From the NCBI GenBank assembly GCA_000729835.1, contig JFHB01000169.1, positions 1 to 64,000 of the forward strand: a stretch of 64,000 nt of DNA, written 5' to 3'. Positions 46,389-58,491 of this stretch are shown piece by piece (within the stretch, counting starts at the first letter, position 1; each line of letters begins with the position of its first letter). The notes beneath the pieces are model-generated. The model searched no databases and had not been told where the DNA came from. It saw only the letters and a program-made list of their open reading frames with translations. The translations under genes were made by a program, and so were the position numbers. This DNA is from Atkinsonella hypoxylon. Lineage: Eukaryota > Ascomycota > Sordariomycetes > Hypocreales > Clavicipitaceae.

Positions 46389-48918
46389 AGGCCTAGAGGG
46401 GACCGGCGAAGCTCAGAGCGGTTCAATACTACTCAAGCGACACCTGACCACTTATCCAATAGTCTCGTGGAATATGTGCCCTGTTTAGCTGCTTCTAGAC
46501 GCCGGGAAAAGGGGACGATGACTTGCGATGCCACGGTTTACCGTGTGGTGTGTGTGTGTGCACACGTACAGTCTGCCTACATCTGTGCTATCACATCAGG
46601 GACAAGGTCCCTATCGGTTTGACTAGCAAGGCAGGAGTTGGTATCATCAGCGGAGTGCTGCCAGCCAGAGGACGGAGGGCCTGCGAGGAAGAAATAGCGC
46701 CTAATATTTCATAGTGCCCGTTAACCTCAAAGGTCAACGGGACACAGGCATGGTGCCACTACGCACTACACATTTTTCTGGGTTACGAGGACGTATTCCG
46801 ACCGCACTAGTTATGCAGTGCGTCACTGAACGACATGGTGTGTGTATACGTGGATTTATTAGAACGCCATGAGTTGACTTGACTCGAAATGGAGGGAGCT
46901 GTGGTAGACATTGGAAAGAACAGAGGCTTTTTGTCTCTAGTGGCGTTGTCGAGGAAAGGAAAAAAAAAAAACAAGCTAGGCGTTGGGACAAGCAAGAAAA
47001 ACAAAAAACTCAAATTTGAATGGATGATTGAATGAAAATTTGCCACCGACCAAAGCAAGGGCACCTCGTGATGTTCCCATAGAACTTTTGATTTAGTACC
47101 AGAAGCCAATGTTGAGGCTACGACACGCGATGAATGTAGACGATGCGTTCAATAGCAACACGCGTCGGATTGAGCAGAATCCGAAAATGGACAAAGTTAT
47201 TATGCAAATCACGGTACGGGATACGGAGCGGAGGCAAATCGTCCCAGGATGGTGGGAAGGAATTTGAGTTGGTAGCTATCTCTGTCCACGGCTCCATTCC
47301 TGGAAGGTCAAATATGGTTCCGTACAAATCAGAAGTAGCTCACTGGGCGTGAAAGACGCCGGTGTAGGGATAATCGCTGTAATACTATCGGTCCTTCGAA
47401 GCGATCGTGCCATTGTGGGAATTACGCGTGGTAATAATCATTTCTCCACAAATAAGTTGGCCGAGAGGGGGGGGGATCATGGTGTCGTGTCACTCGATGT
47501 AGTGTCAGAGCGTGTAAAGATGACATGTCTGGTAATGACTCCATACCAAGACCTTTCGTATTCTGGAAACAGTTTGTCCTTGTGCGTATGGGCTGGGTCG
47601 TAGGACTACGTGCCGCTGGGTGTTGGCGGGTACGTGATGTGTTTGCGGCGCTTTGAATGAGCGGAGGTCTGGCCATGGCCTACCTAGGTAGTTAGTTGTC
47701 TTCGATAACGGCTCTCAGGTCCATGACCGTTTCGAAAGGGCCCAACAAGCCCTGAGCGCAAGTCTCACCTTCAGGCAAAACGACAACTGCAATTTGATAA
47801 CGACTTTCGTCCCATCCCATCCCATACAGCTCCTCCTAACCAAAAACCCCGCCAAATCTCCAAACCAGCTGAGCTAGCCAGGAAGAGCTTAATAAAGGAT
47901 CAAAAAGACAACAAAAACAACAGCCCCCCCTTCCCCCCCCGCTTTAACCTTTGATCATGGCTCCCAGCGCTAGTTGTAGCGGCTGTCAAGTTCAGCCCCG
48001 GCTGACTTTTGTGTCGGCAGTTTCGAGCCTAACACGTGCGGAGTATAGTTATAGAAAGAGAAGAGAAGGTCGTGGGGCCCTTTTCCTTGCAGGGATTGAG
48101 ACAGATCTGAGACATGGGTCAGGCTAGTTGCGAAGAGGAAATAAGGCGGTGTGGATCCACCCCTGTTTTTTTTTTTTTTTTTTTGCCCTTCTTCAGGCCC
48201 CTCTCTTTTTTCAAAAGCTTGTCTGGAGGGGAATGTCTGGGCATCTTGATCTAGTGACGTTTTACAAAGCGGAAACAATTCTAGAATCACAGTTCTTTTT
48301 GCAATGAGAAACTCGTTGCGGCAGTCTTGCGGTCAGTGTTTTGAATTCGGTACTCTACCCCCCCCTTACGGGTCTCGCCGGAGGCTAAATTAAGTCCGTC
48401 CATCTTGTCTCCTCGCCAATCTCTTGTTATTAGAACGGAAGCGTCTTATGCGCATACACTGACGATCATGTCTGAGCCAGAGCTGTCCACTCCCCCACCT
48501 GACATGCCCCTGCAATTTACAAGTGAATACCACGACTTCGTTAGGGCTGAATCTGCCATGCCTGAATAATGGCTCGTTCTCGACAAGGCTGGCCGCTGGC
48601 ACCCACGTGCCTCGCCAATTCTGGAATATCCGAACTGCCATCGTCTTGGTGCATGATACTTCATGGTCTCATTTAGGTATTCTCCACAGACACTAAAGCT
48701 TTTTGGGTAGTTGTCGGTTGTATTTTTGCCCTTCTTGGCGAGCCACACCCGTTCTCCATCGCTGCCAGACAAAGGACCACGACAACTCGTCCTTTTCGGG
48801 CCGCTAATTCGTTGATTCCCCCCTTGGCTCCTTCTTCGTCTCCTTTCAGCCACCAGATTCTAGTTTGGTTTCTTAAGCATGGAGGTACTTTAATCAACAG
48901 GAAAACGCCACTCTGGGT
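46389..48918. other. Gene-free stretch, 2.5 kb
   Basis: No supported gene. It holds a TACCTAGGTA word at 47681-47690, homopolymer runs (A 46962-46973, T 48167-48184) and short overlapping frames at 47118-47352 on both strands. The minus frame there (RIPYRDLHNNFVHFRILL) looks somewhat protein-like but has no ATG. Confidence 0.45.
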
Positions 48919-50524
48919 CTAGGACTTGGTCAAAATCGCCGTCAGCTGCTTGACAACCTCATCGCCCACTTCTTTAGTGCCGGCATTGCCACCCATGTCC
49001 TTCGTTCTCAGCCCGCCGTCAATGGCAGCCTTGACAGCAGCTTCCACGGCCTTGGCTTCTTCGGGAAGATGAAGCGAGTAGCGCAGCATCATAGCCACGG
49101 ATAGAATGGTGCCAAGAGGGTTTACAATGCCTTTGCCGGAAATGTCGGGCGCGGATCCTGCATGGTGAGACAATTAGCTAAAAGACGAACTCCCGGAGAA
49201 ATGTTCCTTGTTCGTAGAGGGAAAATCCGTGTTTGTAGAAGAATCATGGAATGAAACATACCATGGATGGGCTCGTAGATGCCGTTGCATTTAGCCTTTT
49301 CTGATCCATCAGGGATTCCGCTTAAACTCGCACTTGGTAGAAGGCCAATGCTGCCAGGAATGACGCTGGCTTCGTCGCTAATGATATCGCCAAACAAGTT
49401 GCTGGTAACAACCACTCCATTCAAACCTCGGGGATTCTTGATCAAGATCATGGCCGCACTGTCGATGAGCTGATGCTCAATCTTTAGATCAGGGAACTCC
49501 TTCTCAAACGTCTCAGTCATGACCTTTCGCCACAACCGGCTGGTGGCTAGGACGTTGGCCTTGTCTAGAGACCAGACAGTCTTGTCCCCTCGCCCACGGG
49601 CTAAGAACCCGGCCAGCCTGGCCACTCTTTCAATCTCGGGGCGGGAGTAGGGTTCCGAGTCCCATGCAGTCCCTGATCCGTCATCCTCTTTACGATCCCC
49701 AAAGTAGATACCACCAGTCAGCTCGCGCACAATGACAATGTCGGTACCGCGGCAGACCTCAGCCTTGAGCGGTGATGCCTCCACCAGGGCATCTGAGGCA
49801 AAGAAGCAGGGGCGCAAGTTTCCATAGGTTCCCATCTCCTTGCGCAACTTCAGCAGGCCCTGCTCGGGTCGAATAGCACCAGTGCCCCATTTGGGACCGC
49901 CAATGGCGCCGAGCAAGACGGCATCTGCAGTTTTGGCGGCATCAAGCGCTTCATCAGTGAGAGGACTGCCTGTGGCGTCGATGGAGCACTGGTTTGCAGC
50001 AAGGGTGTGTGTCAGCATGATTGTTTACAATTACGCGCACAACCCAGATCCGCCACATGGGGCAACGAGGCTACATGAATCAGGGAACACAGCCAGCAAA
50101 TGGACTTACACCTCCAAGCAAGTGCTCTTTGAGATTGAATCTGCCAGCACTTGGTCTATGCTGCTCGATCGCATTAAGGACCTGCGATGCCGCAGCGGAA
50201 GCAAGTCCTGTTAGCTTCTATGACTAGCGGGTTCATATATACACCAAATTGGCAGGGAGATTTGACCATGTTTTCTTCTGGCCCATTCAGTCTGCTCCGC
50301 GTAGACGCGCAACGGCGGGAGAAATGGATGGTAGAAATGGTACACGCACCTTGACTGCTTCTGCGACCACCTTTTTCGAACCAAATGCGCACCTCGTTAG
50401 TCTGTGTTTCATGCATCCTCGAGTCGTGGCTGACGGGGACATCGGAGCCAGTGGGAGGTGAGCTGCGACTTACCTCCGGACCGCAGTGATCGCCGGCGAA
50501 AACCACAATGTTATGTTCAGCCAT
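48919..50524 (-). CDS. LEU2: 3-isopropylmalate dehydrogenase
   Basis: Third step of leucine synthesis: NAD-dependent oxidation and decarboxylation of 3-isopropylmalate. 369 residues in five exons; introns 50371-50473, 50182-50349, 49989-50109 and 49158-49261. Exon 2 is only 21 bases (VVAEAVK), needed to join MAEHNIVVFAGDHCGPE to VLNAIEQHRP. Family motifs are seen: LLGAIGGPKW, the substrate-binding LLKLRKEMGTYGNLRP, VRELTGGIYFG, the catalytic region around EHQLIDSAAMILIKNP, and NLFGDIISDEASVIPGSIG with metal-binding Asp. The length is as expected. The start codon ATG is at 50522-50524. Location is probably cytosolic, as there is no clear import signal. Confidence 0.96.
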
Positions 50525-50992
50525 GCTGAGATTCGCGGAGGGAACTGCAATTGCGATGCTGTCGACGGGGAATGCTGGTTTTAGTGATGCCAAAAGGATT
50601 GATAGCTTGCGGAATGTTCGGAGCTGGTGCTGGTAGTATTAAATGCCAAGTGGTGCCAGTGCGTGCCCCTCCCCCGCCAGCCGAGATCGGAGCTTTCAAG
50701 CTTTGCTGTCGAGAAAGCCGGTCCATCATCCATCTATCTATCCAAGCTGTCAACCAGGTGGCTCTGGAAGGTTGACCTGGACCTGGACACGTACCGAGCC
50801 ACTGGGTTGCAGCAACGGCGGCGGCGCCTCAACATCAAACGAAACGCCACCTCCGGCGGCCAAAGGACACTCCAATCGACACGCTATAGATCTGCCTCTA
50901 CTCAGACATAGAAGCTTCTGGTCCATGGAATCACAAGCTTCACTTAGCTTGTCATCAAGCGGGACAGGCCACCAAGATATTACCATTGGGTC

Positions 50993-51687
50993 TTACCAGA
51001 GGCATCTGAGCGGTGCTGTTAGCCTCACGATGATTTTTCCGCATCTCTCATCTTGGTATGCTGGGGTAACGAACTCATGATCAATTGGATACCGCTTCCC
51101 TATGTAGGTGTCTCGATCGGCAGAGCCGTCTGCAAAGCCGTCTTTAACATCATGAGAGACTCTGATGGAAGTTAGGCGGTATTGTGGCATTTCTCTTCTT
51201 GTTGATTGACCTCTTTCTCCTCTGTGGTATAACATCATAGCTTGGCAGCCGTCCATCTCCTACTCTACTGCTACAAGATCCTGCCCATCAGCTCGTCGTG
51301 TGAGATCCACTGACGAAGCGTAGCAAGCTCCGAATGGAGCCACGTCACGACGCTTCCGTGCACTATGATGGATGTGTCCTTGTTTCTCTGTGCACTGAAC
51401 CGCTCGAAGAATGGGCTTGTGTCACCCTTGGGTCCTGTATCCGCCGAGCAGTTTTCTAGTGCAATCCATCCATGAGTCCACGAGTCTGCGAAGAGAGAAA
51501 GGTTTTCGTAGTGGTACACCACTGTATCCTGTTTTTGGACCTTGTGGTTTGTAAGAGCTTTAAATTGAGCCCTGGGCAACAGTTTCTGCCAAATCCAGGT
51601 CACGCCCGAGTCATGGAGATATCTTGTCTGCTTCAGCAGCATTATTGTAACCTGGAATTTACGATCGTTACTTTTGTTCGTACTCAA
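50993..51687 (-). other. Unrecognised coding-like stretch, possible gene remnant
   Basis: Two adjacent minus-strand frames read like protein. The first (51687-51271) includes VVYHYENLSLFADSWTHGW and SIIVHGSVVTWLHSELATL. The second (51256-50993) includes RDTYIGKRYPIDHEFVTPAY. The first has no ATG at its head but shows a splice-acceptor-like TTCCAG before VTIMLLKQ. Only two stops and about 15 bases separate the pieces. They may be exons of a small gene or a decayed C-terminal fragment. I do not recognise the family. Confidence 0.3.
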
Positions 51688-53423
51688 CTAAGAATGTTTT
51701 GTCATGTACAATCAGCATTTGGTTATGTTCTTTGCCATGAGCATCCCGTACGATCCGCTCTCGGCTCCGTGTTTGTGTGTATCCGAACATCAGTCAGCAA
51801 CGGAACTAACCCTTTTGTACGGATGCCTGAATAGCAGCGGTGCCAATATAGTTTGCTAGCTGGTGGGGTGGGTCGTATTATCGCAGAACTCTACGGAGCA
51901 TTATCAGAAGCTTCCATCTTATACCGAAAGGAAAGACATTGTTCGACGACCATAAGTTTACTAGCGCCCGACGCGTGATAATATGTTAGAACCTCATCAT
52001 TGGTAAGAGACCTTACGAACAACTCGTGTTCCACCAACGCCAAATAATTTCTTGATGGTTACATTTCCATGTGGAATCTTGTGGTCGTGAAACCCACAGA
52101 GAACAATTCAAGGCTGCTAGCGATGAGAATCGCGGCACAAAGCAGCGTCGCACAATCCAGAGCGGGCCCAGGCAGGTTATACTCCGTGTTAGTGCGCTGG
52201 AGTGGCTAGTTAAGCTAGCTTTGTTACAGGCTCGCACTTCCAAATGAGGTTCCATGCAGTTTGAGCAACATAGACAGGGAGAGAACACGGTGAGTGACGG
52301 GCAAAGTCCCAAGGTTTGCTGTTGAGATAGTCGACAATGTCAGTCAGCAGCCCTCGGCTGTTGGATCGCTTCGCCCGGGTCGCTAAATTCCACGCCATGC
52401 GTCTCAGCGAGAGGCAAAACAGCCTGAGCTAGAAATACTTTGTTGCATCCTGGCCGTCGTTGGGGCACGGTGTCTGAATCTCCGTATGATCGAAACACCA
52501 GAATCAATCCCTGGTGTCTGGTCGGGGGTTTCGGTCACATAAGGACCGACCGGGAGGATCTCGGAACGCTAACAGAGGAGAGGAGGAGTGCAGAACATAG
52601 CAGGTCAACTCCATGGGCTGGCAGGCAGGGTTTCACTACGGCCGTTTTTAGCGTATCGTGGCGTGCTCCCAGCTCGGTATCTGCCTCACGTGCCTGCCTT
52701 TTCTGTCATTTTGCCATGTCTGCGTGTGCAATGAGAGGGGGGGGGGGGGAAGAGAGAAGGAGTATGAGAGGACAGGAATTGCGAGACAAGTCATACTGGA
52801 GCTGCTTTTCACAGAGGCAGCAAAAACTCAAGCGGAGACCATCTTCTCCGTACTTCGTAATTGCAGCAGACGCCAAAATTAACCGCCGGTAACATTAGTG
52901 GATCCCTGGGCGACGCAAGTCAATGCCAGTCATCTTGAACAAATATGCAATGAAATATATGGATAGGAGCATATGGGTAGGGACGCTCGCACCTGTTGGA
53001 GGCGAGGTTGATGACCAGAGTTATTTGGAGGGCGGCAAGATGCAGCTTGAACTCGTTGAGATATGCGCTACCTAGCCGAGCAGACAGAATCATCAAGGCT
53101 CAGTGCCGCTATTCTTCTCTCCTCACTATCACTGACTGTACTGGCCTCCGTGGCACTTGGTCCGTAAAGCTTATACGGAGTGAGTGCTGAGTGCTCAGTC
53201 GGCAGAGTAGAGCGAGCAGTTGACATGTACGAGGCGCAAGGCTGTGAAGATGAAGCAGTTTGTTGACGGCATGGAGGAGCAAAGCCAAGGCACCACAACC
53301 ACAGCCAGGCAACCATCAGAAGCACATAATAGCGGCACCTGGCGACACCAGGCGGCAACAGGCGGCGCCGGGCGTTACTGCGGGCTGATTGGTTGGCAAC
53401 CTGTTACAGAATCGACGACCCCT

Positions 53424-53461
53424 AGACCTCCAGACCTCCAGACCTCCAGACCTCCAGACCT
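53424..53461. repeat. 8-base tandem repeat AGACCTCC
   Basis: Four full units and a partial one follow each other without mismatch. Confidence 0.8.
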
Positions 53462-53890
53462 TGGACCAGCTGGCACCCAGTCGACAGGTTCCGGCTTCTG
53501 TCTCACCCTAGGTGTTGCTTCGACTCCTTCCACGCCATCGAAGCACAGAAAGCTCCAGCCAATAGGCTTATCTGATCGGATGCCCTGAATGCCTCTGCTG
53601 GTTGGCTTGGACCAACAGGCATGCGTGCTGCTATTGAGAGGAACATGCAGGCTTCTCGTGTGCATCCGTGACTGTGTCTGGCTGCATGTATGTCTTGTAC
53701 GATGAGTCGCTAGTCCGGTACATGGATTGACTGACTGGCTGGCTGGCCTGGTCGTGAAGGATCAACATTGGACAACGAGGGCGTGGCCTGCGTGTTTACC
53801 CATCGCGTGCTCGCCCAGATCGTAAGACGGCCCAAAATGAAACGGCATTTTTAACCAAAGCTCGGCGACGATACTGAACGTGTCTTGTGA

Positions 53891-53921
53891 GACTTGTGAG
53901 AGCTTGTGAGAGCTTGTGAGA
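53891..53921. repeat. 10-base tandem repeat
   Basis: Units of GAGCTTGTGA type repeat about three times (first unit GACTTGTGA is shorter), followed by a TATACGTATATACGTAT palindromic block. Confidence 0.75.
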
Positions 53922-56558
53922 GCCTATACGTATATACGTATCTAGGTACCTGAAGTATGAATGTCCGCAACTGTCACCAAGGACCGGATCGGCGCGCGTA
54001 GTTACCTACCCTGAGCACCGTAATACTTGGTCTGCCATGCAGGACCGGCTGGTCAACAGTCTAACAGGTACGTACCACTCTTCTGCCTCTCTTAGCCGTC
54101 AATGTGTGGCGCCTGTGGGTGGAAGCAGAACGTGGTTTCCTTCCATCCCCCTGGTCGGGGCACTTCGGATAGGGGAGGGGTCCCTAAACCCTGGGTACGC
54201 AGCCAGGGCAGCAGCCAGCCAGCCAGCCACCACACAGCAAGTCAGGACGACGACTTCTTCTTCATCTTCATGGCAATCAACATTGTCTGTCTGTCCTTCA
54301 AATTTCCCCTCATCCCACTTCTGCATCCGAGACGAGCGGCTCTTCTCCCCCCCGACACTTTTCGCTGTGACGGCGACCGCACAGCAGAAACGAAAGGGAC
54401 TTCAACGAAGAGGATCCTCCTCCTCCTCCTTCTTCTTCTTCTCCTCCTGGTGCTGGTGCTGCTGCACCTGCCGACTTGAAACTCTCCAGACCTGGAACCT
54501 GTCTCCATGAAGTCCTCGGCTCCATCCTTATAATTTGGCTACGGGTACTCAGGACCAGGCTTCAAGCTTTACCTCACTCGGACAGCACCTAGAACTTTGG
54601 GTCTGGCTACGTACCTAGGTATCGGCTCAGGTAGGTAGTTGGCTAGATATACGGAGTACAGGCGAGCAGGAATCGACTACCACTTACGAGCGCCGGCAGA
54701 GATTCCCAACCCCGGTCTTTGGATGTCGTGCGTCTTCTGGTGGCTCCCCGATGAGGCCCAGCAATTTCTTTGACGCGCCGCGCCCAAGTTTAGCCCAAAT
54801 CCACCTCCAAATCCACCTCGGAGCCCACCTCCAGCCCACTTCACTCCAACGTGCGTCCCAGCAAGTCTAGGAGCCTGGCAACCTGGGGCTGGGCGCCTTT
54901 CTTCGACGGAGCCCCTTCCAGTGTTCCGCGACATCTCTTGTACACTCCAAACAGATGCCCACATCCCACACTTGTACCCCTCATCCTCGCTCCGGCTCAG
55001 CCATGGTCTGAGAATGGGTGGGCTTCGAACGGGTCGAGTTTAAAATCAAGAACCCCAGTTTATGGATTTGGCGGGCTGGTTTGACGCCGGCTGCCCTGGC
55101 ACCGTGTTGCGTGCCTAACATTGTTAGCCTGATCAAGTTTGGATGAATGAGTCGGCTATAGTACTGGACTTTCTCCGTGATCTCCCATGTTTTCAAGCAC
55201 CCCCTACCCATCGTCAAGACTTTGTAGACGCGTATGACAACACTACTCGTCTCTTCACGGAGAGAGGGACATGCAGAACGGGAGCAACTGGTCTCTCCAT
55301 AAAACCTGGTGCCAATCATACTTGTGACTAGCCCCGTTGAGGATGGAAGAGAGTATGAGGAAGATGTACGCTCTTTCAGACTCTTTCTAATACACACGCC
55401 TCAAGTTCAGGCTCAACACTAAAAGACACAATCTCATCTGGGCGGCATCTGTTGTCAAACCCAGTTACCGGTCCATCCTGAAAGCTTCCCACACCTCTTT
55501 CTGACTCTTTAGCTTCCTGGTCTCCCAGTCTGTCTTTGTCCTTCGTCCCATGGGAGCCACACCTTCTATGGACCCGCATTCTTGTCGTATCTTTTAGATC
55601 ATTAGGTTGTTGTCTTCTCTACCTTTCATTCTCTCTTCAACAAGACTCATAAGGGCACATCGTTCATTCTTCTTCTCGCCTAGTCGTGGTTCAGCATCGG
55701 ATTCAACTTGAACAATAATTTTCCCCAAGGACACACTCTTTCTCTTTCTCTTTTGGAAGCCGATCACATCTGCTGTGATATACGAAAGAAGCTGGCCCTC
55801 TTTCTGCTTCTTCCAGAACCTCTCACTTTCATAACTCTCTATCTACTGGTGGCCGACCAAATACATTCATCTTCACTACAGACAAGCGAGTTCCATGATT
55901 ACGATTTGCAGCATCTGGAAATATTATTCTCCATCATAGTCTCCAGATATTGTCTACATCGTGGCAATTAGTTGCAGCATCAGCGTCGAACAAGTCGTCT
56001 TTTCGCCATATTTCGACTTTGACAACGTCGATGTTCACTATCGTCCTTGGTCTCTTTACTTAGGGTTCCAACGTCTGCGGCGACTTCGCCCTCAAGGCTT
56101 CGGCGCTCTTGTCTCCTACCCCTTAGTAGTACGTTCCCTTCTCACCAATCAACAAGAAAAATTGTGAACTTGCCGTTGCAGCATACCATCGTTTGTCATG
56201 AGGCAACAGTATTGTACCCGATTTGGAAAATAGCGTTATTGGGCTTTTGAGCGCAAACTAACAATGGTGTTTTCTTCAGGCAGGCGAGCGGAATCTCGAA
56301 TCTAGTCGTCTGGTCCCGGTCTATTTTTTTTTTAAAAAAAAAAACGCAACTCACGTTTTTGTATATTATTGATACAGTATTGCTCCCATTGTCGAGGGGC
56401 GCAATTTCAGAAGTTCCTATCTCTTCATTCGCTCGGCGGGACTGTCAATCAGCTTTTTTGCCTAAGATTGAACCATCTTGATCTCATCTTCTGTCGTCCT
56501 GAAGCATAATTCTTTCAGAAAGCATTCTCCGGGTTGTTTTGTACTGCCCAGGCTGGAT

Positions 56559-58491
56559 ATGAGCGCACACGCAACATATGGAAACGACAAATCGCTGTCC
56601 GGCGGTACCATGTGGGTGAGCCCCCCAACCTCAGAACCACGAAAAAGGCCGGCAACGATGTACGCAGACATCCCATACGGCGGAGAGGATGCTGGCCATC
56701 ATATGCCAACTTGGGGCAGCTTACAGATGTATCAGTCGACGGAATCAGTAACTTCACAACCAACATCGACACCCCAAGACCTGCTTCCGCTTTCGATTCC
56801 TTCCGATGGTAAGTCCTCAACTCGCATCGACTGACAAAAAGTCCATCTCATCTAACCAACTGACTTTTTTTTTTTTTTTTGTTCAAGGCCCATGGATCCA
56901 GCCCACTTGTGGCGAAATTCTCGACTTTCAGGGCCTAGATACCGAAGGTCCGATCGGTCAGGCGTATACGGCAGATGAAGCTTTGCCAATCATTGACTTG
57001 AGAATTCCCAATCAACAGCAAGAGCTGGAAAATCTGAATTTGGAGGGTGGCATAAGAAAAAGGCGACTTTCAAGCTCTTCGTTGGCTGTCTCAACCTCCG
57101 GGCCATTATCTGACATCCCTACATCATACGACGACTTTCCGGCGACCATGTCAGAGGCTCCGTCTTATGCGTCCGACTACCTGCCAACCTCAAACCGTAC
57201 ATCTCTCATGTCATCCATCCACATGTCGCCAGTGGTTTCACCTCGAGGTGGTTCTCACAATCGCCATGATCAGGTTCGGACGCAGAGTCGTGGTCGTGCT
57301 TCGCCATCTCCGCGACCCAGCGTTCGGTCTGCGCCGTACACTCTAGATGGATCTAAAAATCAGCGATGGTCTACTGGATCCTACGCTTCATTACAAAATC
57401 GTAAATACTCTCCTCTTGTCTATCATAATGATGGACAGGACGTGTACGGGGTGGACCAACATGTGTCCTTTCAGAATTACCCACCAATGCCATCTGCACC
57501 AACGTCTCTTCCCATGGGCAGCTTCCAAGGGCAGCAAAATCCACAGCAGCAGCCATATTACATGCCTGCGCAGCCTGTTTTCCCTCGCCATAGCATGATT
57601 TTGCCGTCGCAACCATCCCATCCGAGCATGTTCGAGCACCCGCCTCCGCTGCCGTCCCAGGGCCTGTTCAAAATGCTACAAAGCAACGGCGACCTTCATA
57701 CTTTGCACGGCCACTATACCGATCTATCTCATCCGCCTGATCTATTTGCAGCCCTTCAGGAGGAACAAATTCCACCACCTGAGGAGGACATGAATCCCTC
57801 GGACCCGAACCTGGTGCCGTATGAACAAGATCTGCGATTTGAGGGCGACCTATACACGCCTAAATGGGTGCGAGGGCATGGTAATAAGCGCGAGGGCTGG
57901 TGCGGAATCTGCAAGCCAGGAAGGTGGCTTGTCCTGAAGAATTCAGCATTCTGGTACGATAAATCATTTACCCATGGCATCAGTGCCGCGACGGGAAGCC
58001 CGTTTGAGGAACCCCTCGAAACCCGACGGATGGATGGCAATCCTGACGTGTGGGAAGGACTTTGTGGCAGTTGTCATGACTGGATACCCCTGGTCAGTAG
58101 CAAGAAAAAGGGCACAACTTGGTTTCGCCATGCATATAAAGTAAGTATCACGCTCTCTATTTGTATTTGGCATTCCATGCGAGCAACGGGGAGAGGAAAG
58201 CAGAAACTAATTGGCAAACGTTGATAGTGCCACACCCATCAAAAAGTCAAGGACACTCCGAAAAGACGTCGCGAGACGAACTGCCCCAGGATACCAGTAG
58301 GACAAGCTACCAGGCCCAAGATGGAAGCGACTACACCACATACGCCTGTCACCTCGCAGGCGGCAACACCGGTACCGAGTATGAACCCTCCAGCCACAGT
58401 TCAAGTGCCTCAGCTCCATCTCAAGGCTGAGCCAGGAACTGAATCTTATTATATGCCAGAAGCATCTTCGATGATGGACAACATGGCCTAG
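56559..58491 (+). CDS. RUA1: Rua1-type fungal transcription regulator
   Basis: 588-residue regulator with the Rua1 C-terminal zinc-binding domain, named after Ustilago maydis Rua1, which activates the ustilagic acid cluster. Introns are 56809-56887 and 58141-58227. Residues 1-400 are disordered, rich in Ser, Pro and Gln (QQNPQQQPYY, PPPLPSQ). The domain starts near 405 (TPKWVRGHGNKREGWCGICK) and carries GRWLVLKNSAFWYDKSFTHG, LCGSCHDWIPLVSSKKKG and, across the last intron, HAYKCHTHQ; the CxxC, CxxC and CxH sets are likely zinc ligands. The domain is intact. A regulated cluster is not evident next to it. Its targets cannot be told; the symbol marks the domain family, not proven orthology. Confidence 0.85.

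Larger units (their letters stand above)
50525..56558. other. Long gene-poor region, 6 kb
   Basis: Apart from the coding-like minus-strand stretch at 50993-51687 I find no gene. The region includes 8- and 10-base tandem repeats (53424-53461, 53891-53921), a G run at 52738-52750, TACCTAGGTA at 54612-54621 and TACGGAGTA at 54650-54658. From about 55600 onward it is pyrimidine-rich and probably forms a long promoter and leader for the Rua1-type gene. Confidence 0.45.

Noticed and set aside
54037..54510. 157-codon plus-strand frame with Ser and Phe runs
   Set aside because: Runs derive from CTTCTTCTC-type simple sequence; three frames on both strands are open there.
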